Shown here: positions 3,551 to 5,153 of the stretch, piece after piece
How positions within the stretch are numbered: the first letter of the stretch is position 1
Layout: each line of letters begins with the position of its first letter
Source of the DNA: Piscirickettsiaceae bacterium
Lineage (GTDB): Bacteria > Pseudomonadota > Gammaproteobacteria > Methylococcales > Cycloclasticaceae
NCBI GenBank assembly: GCA_002401365.1
Contig: NVSW01000117.1
Span: 1-5,153, forward strand
Direction of reading: 5' to 3'
Length of the DNA: 5,153 nucleotides
Program-made: the position numbers and the translations under genes
Notes under the pieces: generated by a model
The model's database searches: none
What the model was told of the DNA's origin: nothing
Seen by the model: only the letters and a program-made list of their open reading frames with translations

Positions 3551-5153
3551 ATGAACGAGAAAACACCGCAAGATATTTTTGAAGAAATGGCAGGTAAGGG
3601 CAAACATATGTTTAAAGATTTTTCAAAAAACGAGTCAAAAGAAATGATGTCTCAGTTTGGAAATTCATGGAACACCATTATGACACGCGCGATGGAAAGC
3701 CCTGAAGAATGGGTTAAAACAATGTCTGGCTTCTATCAAGAGCAATTTACTCTTTGGACGAATATGTTTAACCAAAACGCTGAATCAAGTGTTCAACCTG
3801 CGAAAGGCGATCGTCGTTTCTCAGGCGATGAATGGGAACAAAGCCCCGTGCACAACTATTTAAAGCAGTCTTATTTGCTATCTAGCCGTTGGTTAACAGG
3901 CATGGTTGAAGATTCAACGTTAGACGATAAAGAGAAGAAAAAGTGTGACTTCTATACGCGCCAGTTTATTGATGCGATGTCACCGTCAAATTTTGCTATG
4001 ACAAACCCAGAAGTGTTGAAAGAAACAATGGACACGAAAGGGCAAAACTTAGTCGCAGGTCTTGAAAACTTAATGCAGGATATGGAGAAGGGTCGTATCA
4101 CCATGACGGACGAGTCACAGTTTAAACTCGGTGAAAACTTGGCGACGACGTCGGGTTCAGTTGTTTTTGAAAACAAATTGATTCAATTGGTTCGTTTTAA
4201 ACCAATGACTGAAAAAGTGAATGAATGTCCAATATTAATCATTCCTCCTTGCATCAATAAGTATTATATTTTGGATTTGTCAGAACATAATTCATACGTA
4301 CGTTATTGCCTAGAACAAGGTAATGACGTGTACATTATTTCATGGCGTAACCCTGATAAATCATTGGGTGACGTAACTTGGGATGAGTACATTTCAGAAG
4401 GCACTATCCCTGCGATTGATGCCGTAAAAGAAATTTCAAACGCTAAGAAAATCAACGGTGTATCTTGGTGTATTGGTGGAACGATGTTGGCAACAACTAT
4501 GGCTGTCTTAGCAGCAAAACGTAAGAAGCCATTTGCAACAGCCACCTTCTTTACCACATTGCTAGATTTTTCTGATCCAGGTGAATTGGGCGTGTTTATT
4601 GATGAGTCACAAATACAGCAGCACGAACATAAATTGAAAGAAGGCGGCGTGATGCCGGGTAAACAATTGGCGTCTACATTTTCGATGTTGCGTGCTAACG
4701 ATCTTATTTGGAGCTATGTAGTAAATAATTACCTTAAAGGTAAAACACCACCTCCGTTTGATATTCTTTACTGGAATGGCGATTCAACAAACATGACGGC
4801 CGCCATGTACACATGGTACTTGCGTAATATGTACTTAGAAAACAACCTAGTAAAACCGGGTGTTATTGAGTTATGTGGCGTTAAAATTGATTTAGGTAAA
4901 ATTGATTGTCCTGTGTATTTCTTATCAGCGATTGAAGATCATATTGCCCCTTGGAAAACAACGTTCACTGGAACAGAGTTAGTGACAGGCGATGTTGAAT
5001 TTGTATTAGCGGCTAGTGGCCATGTTGCAGGTGTTATTAACCCTGCGAATAAAAACAAGCGTCATTTCTGGAAAGATGGTGAGCTAGGCAAAGGTGCTGA
5101 TCATTGGTTGGAAACAGCTGAAGAAGTACCTGGAAGCTGGTGGAATCATTGGG
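3551..5153 (+). CDS. phaC: Class I polyhydroxyalkanoate synthase PhaC (3' end cut by window)
   Basis: PhaC polymerises (R)-3-hydroxyacyl-CoA into PHA on the surface of storage granules. The frame is open from ATG 3551 to the window edge: 534 complete codons, no frameshift. Residues 1 to about 190 are the N-terminal domain with the SPSNFAMTNPE signature (144-154); an alpha/beta-hydrolase core follows with PPCINKYYILDL (232-243), SWRNPD, the catalytic box around Cys307, NDLIWSYVVNNYLKG, and FDILYWNGDSTN. The catalytic triad is Cys307, Asp463 (EDHIAPW) and His491 (GHVAGVINP); the Asp-His spacing of 28 equals that of Cupriavidus PhaC (Asp480, His508). The nucleophile box reads S-W-C-I-G-G where Cupriavidus has G-F-C-V-G-G. 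The last visible residues, GSWWNHW, align with GSWWPDW about 38 residues before the Cupriavidus C-terminus, so roughly 35-40 residues are missing. Absence of a PhaE or PhaR-subunit gene upstream and the near full length fit class I. Confidence 0.96.
   Translation, partial: MNEKTPQDIFEEMAGKGKHMFKDFSKNESKEMMSQFGNSWNTIMTRAMESPEEWVKTMSGFYQEQFTLWTNMFNQNAESSVQPAKGDRRFSGDEWEQSPVHNYLKQSYLLSSRWLTGMVEDSTLDDKEKKKCDFYTRQFIDAMSPSNFAMTNPEVLKETMDTKGQNLVAGLENLMQDMEKGRITMTDESQFKLGENLATTSGSVVFENKLIQLVRFKPMTEKVNECPILIIPPCINKYYILDLSEHNSYVRYCLEQGNDVYIISWRNPDKSLGDVTWDEYISEGTIPAIDAVKEISNAKKINGVSWCIGGTMLATTMAVLAAKRKKPFATATFFTTLLDFSDPGELGVFIDESQIQQHEHKLKEGGVMPGKQLASTFSMLRANDLIWSYVVNNYLKGKTPPPFDILYWNGDSTNMTAAMYTWYLRNMYLENNLVKPGVIELCGVKIDLGKIDCPVYFLSAIEDHIAPWKTTFTGTELVTGDVEFVLAASGHVAGVINPANKNKRHFWKDGELGKGADHWLETAEEVPGSWWNHW

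Noticed and set aside
3952..4557. Minus-strand open frames inside phaC
   Set aside because: They are antisense to highly conserved parts of PhaC.

Overview
The window looks like a piece of a gammaproteobacterial chromosome of moderate to low GC, probably from a free-living or marine lineage. The clues are an intact tusDCBE cluster, an Hsp15 (HslR) and glutaredoxin-3 pair, c553/c4-type periplasmic cytochromes, and a class I PHA synthase. I cannot name a genus from this sequence alone. Base composition and style look uniform, and I see no insertion sequence, phage gene, tRNA, rRNA or CRISPR array, so this reads as ordinary vertically inherited core and near-core genome.

Layout: (1) 62-1446, plus strand: tusD, tusC, tusB and tusE, tightly packed with overlapping or near-touching ends. 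This is the sulfur-relay set that passes persulfide sulfur toward MnmA for 2-thiolation of the tRNA wobble uridine. TusD keeps its cysteine (Cys78) and TusE keeps its penultimate cysteine. The second C-terminal cysteine of dissimilatory DsrC is absent, so this is a tRNA-thiolation set and not a sulfur-oxidation set. (2) 1443-2104, minus strand: grxC (glutaredoxin with CPYC) followed by hslR (S4-domain Hsp15). hslR converges on tusE with a 4-bp overlap of stop codons. (3) 2252-2928, plus strand: two tandem secreted mono-haem cytochromes c that look like paralogues, closed by a clear intrinsic terminator at about 2961-2983. (4) 3089-3454, plus strand: a small protein made of MORN/YwqK-type repeats with an exact 24-residue period. 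(5) 3551 to the window end, plus strand: phaC, class I polyhydroxyalkanoate synthase, cut by the window edge about 35-40 residues before its expected C-terminus. It has its own promoter with a perfect TATAAT.

The blocks are functionally separate: tRNA sulfur modification, thiol-redox and ribosome rescue, periplasmic electron transfer, and carbon storage. Several starts need care: tusB is better started at a GTG (818), tusE at ATG 1123, hslR probably at ATG 1823, and the second cytochrome at ATG 2599.

I did not find evidence of a previously undescribed system. The points most worth a second look are the serine-for-glycine change in the PhaC lipase-like box, the tandem mono-haem cytochrome pair resembling the two halves of a di-haem c4, and the perfectly periodic MORN-repeat gene beside phaC.
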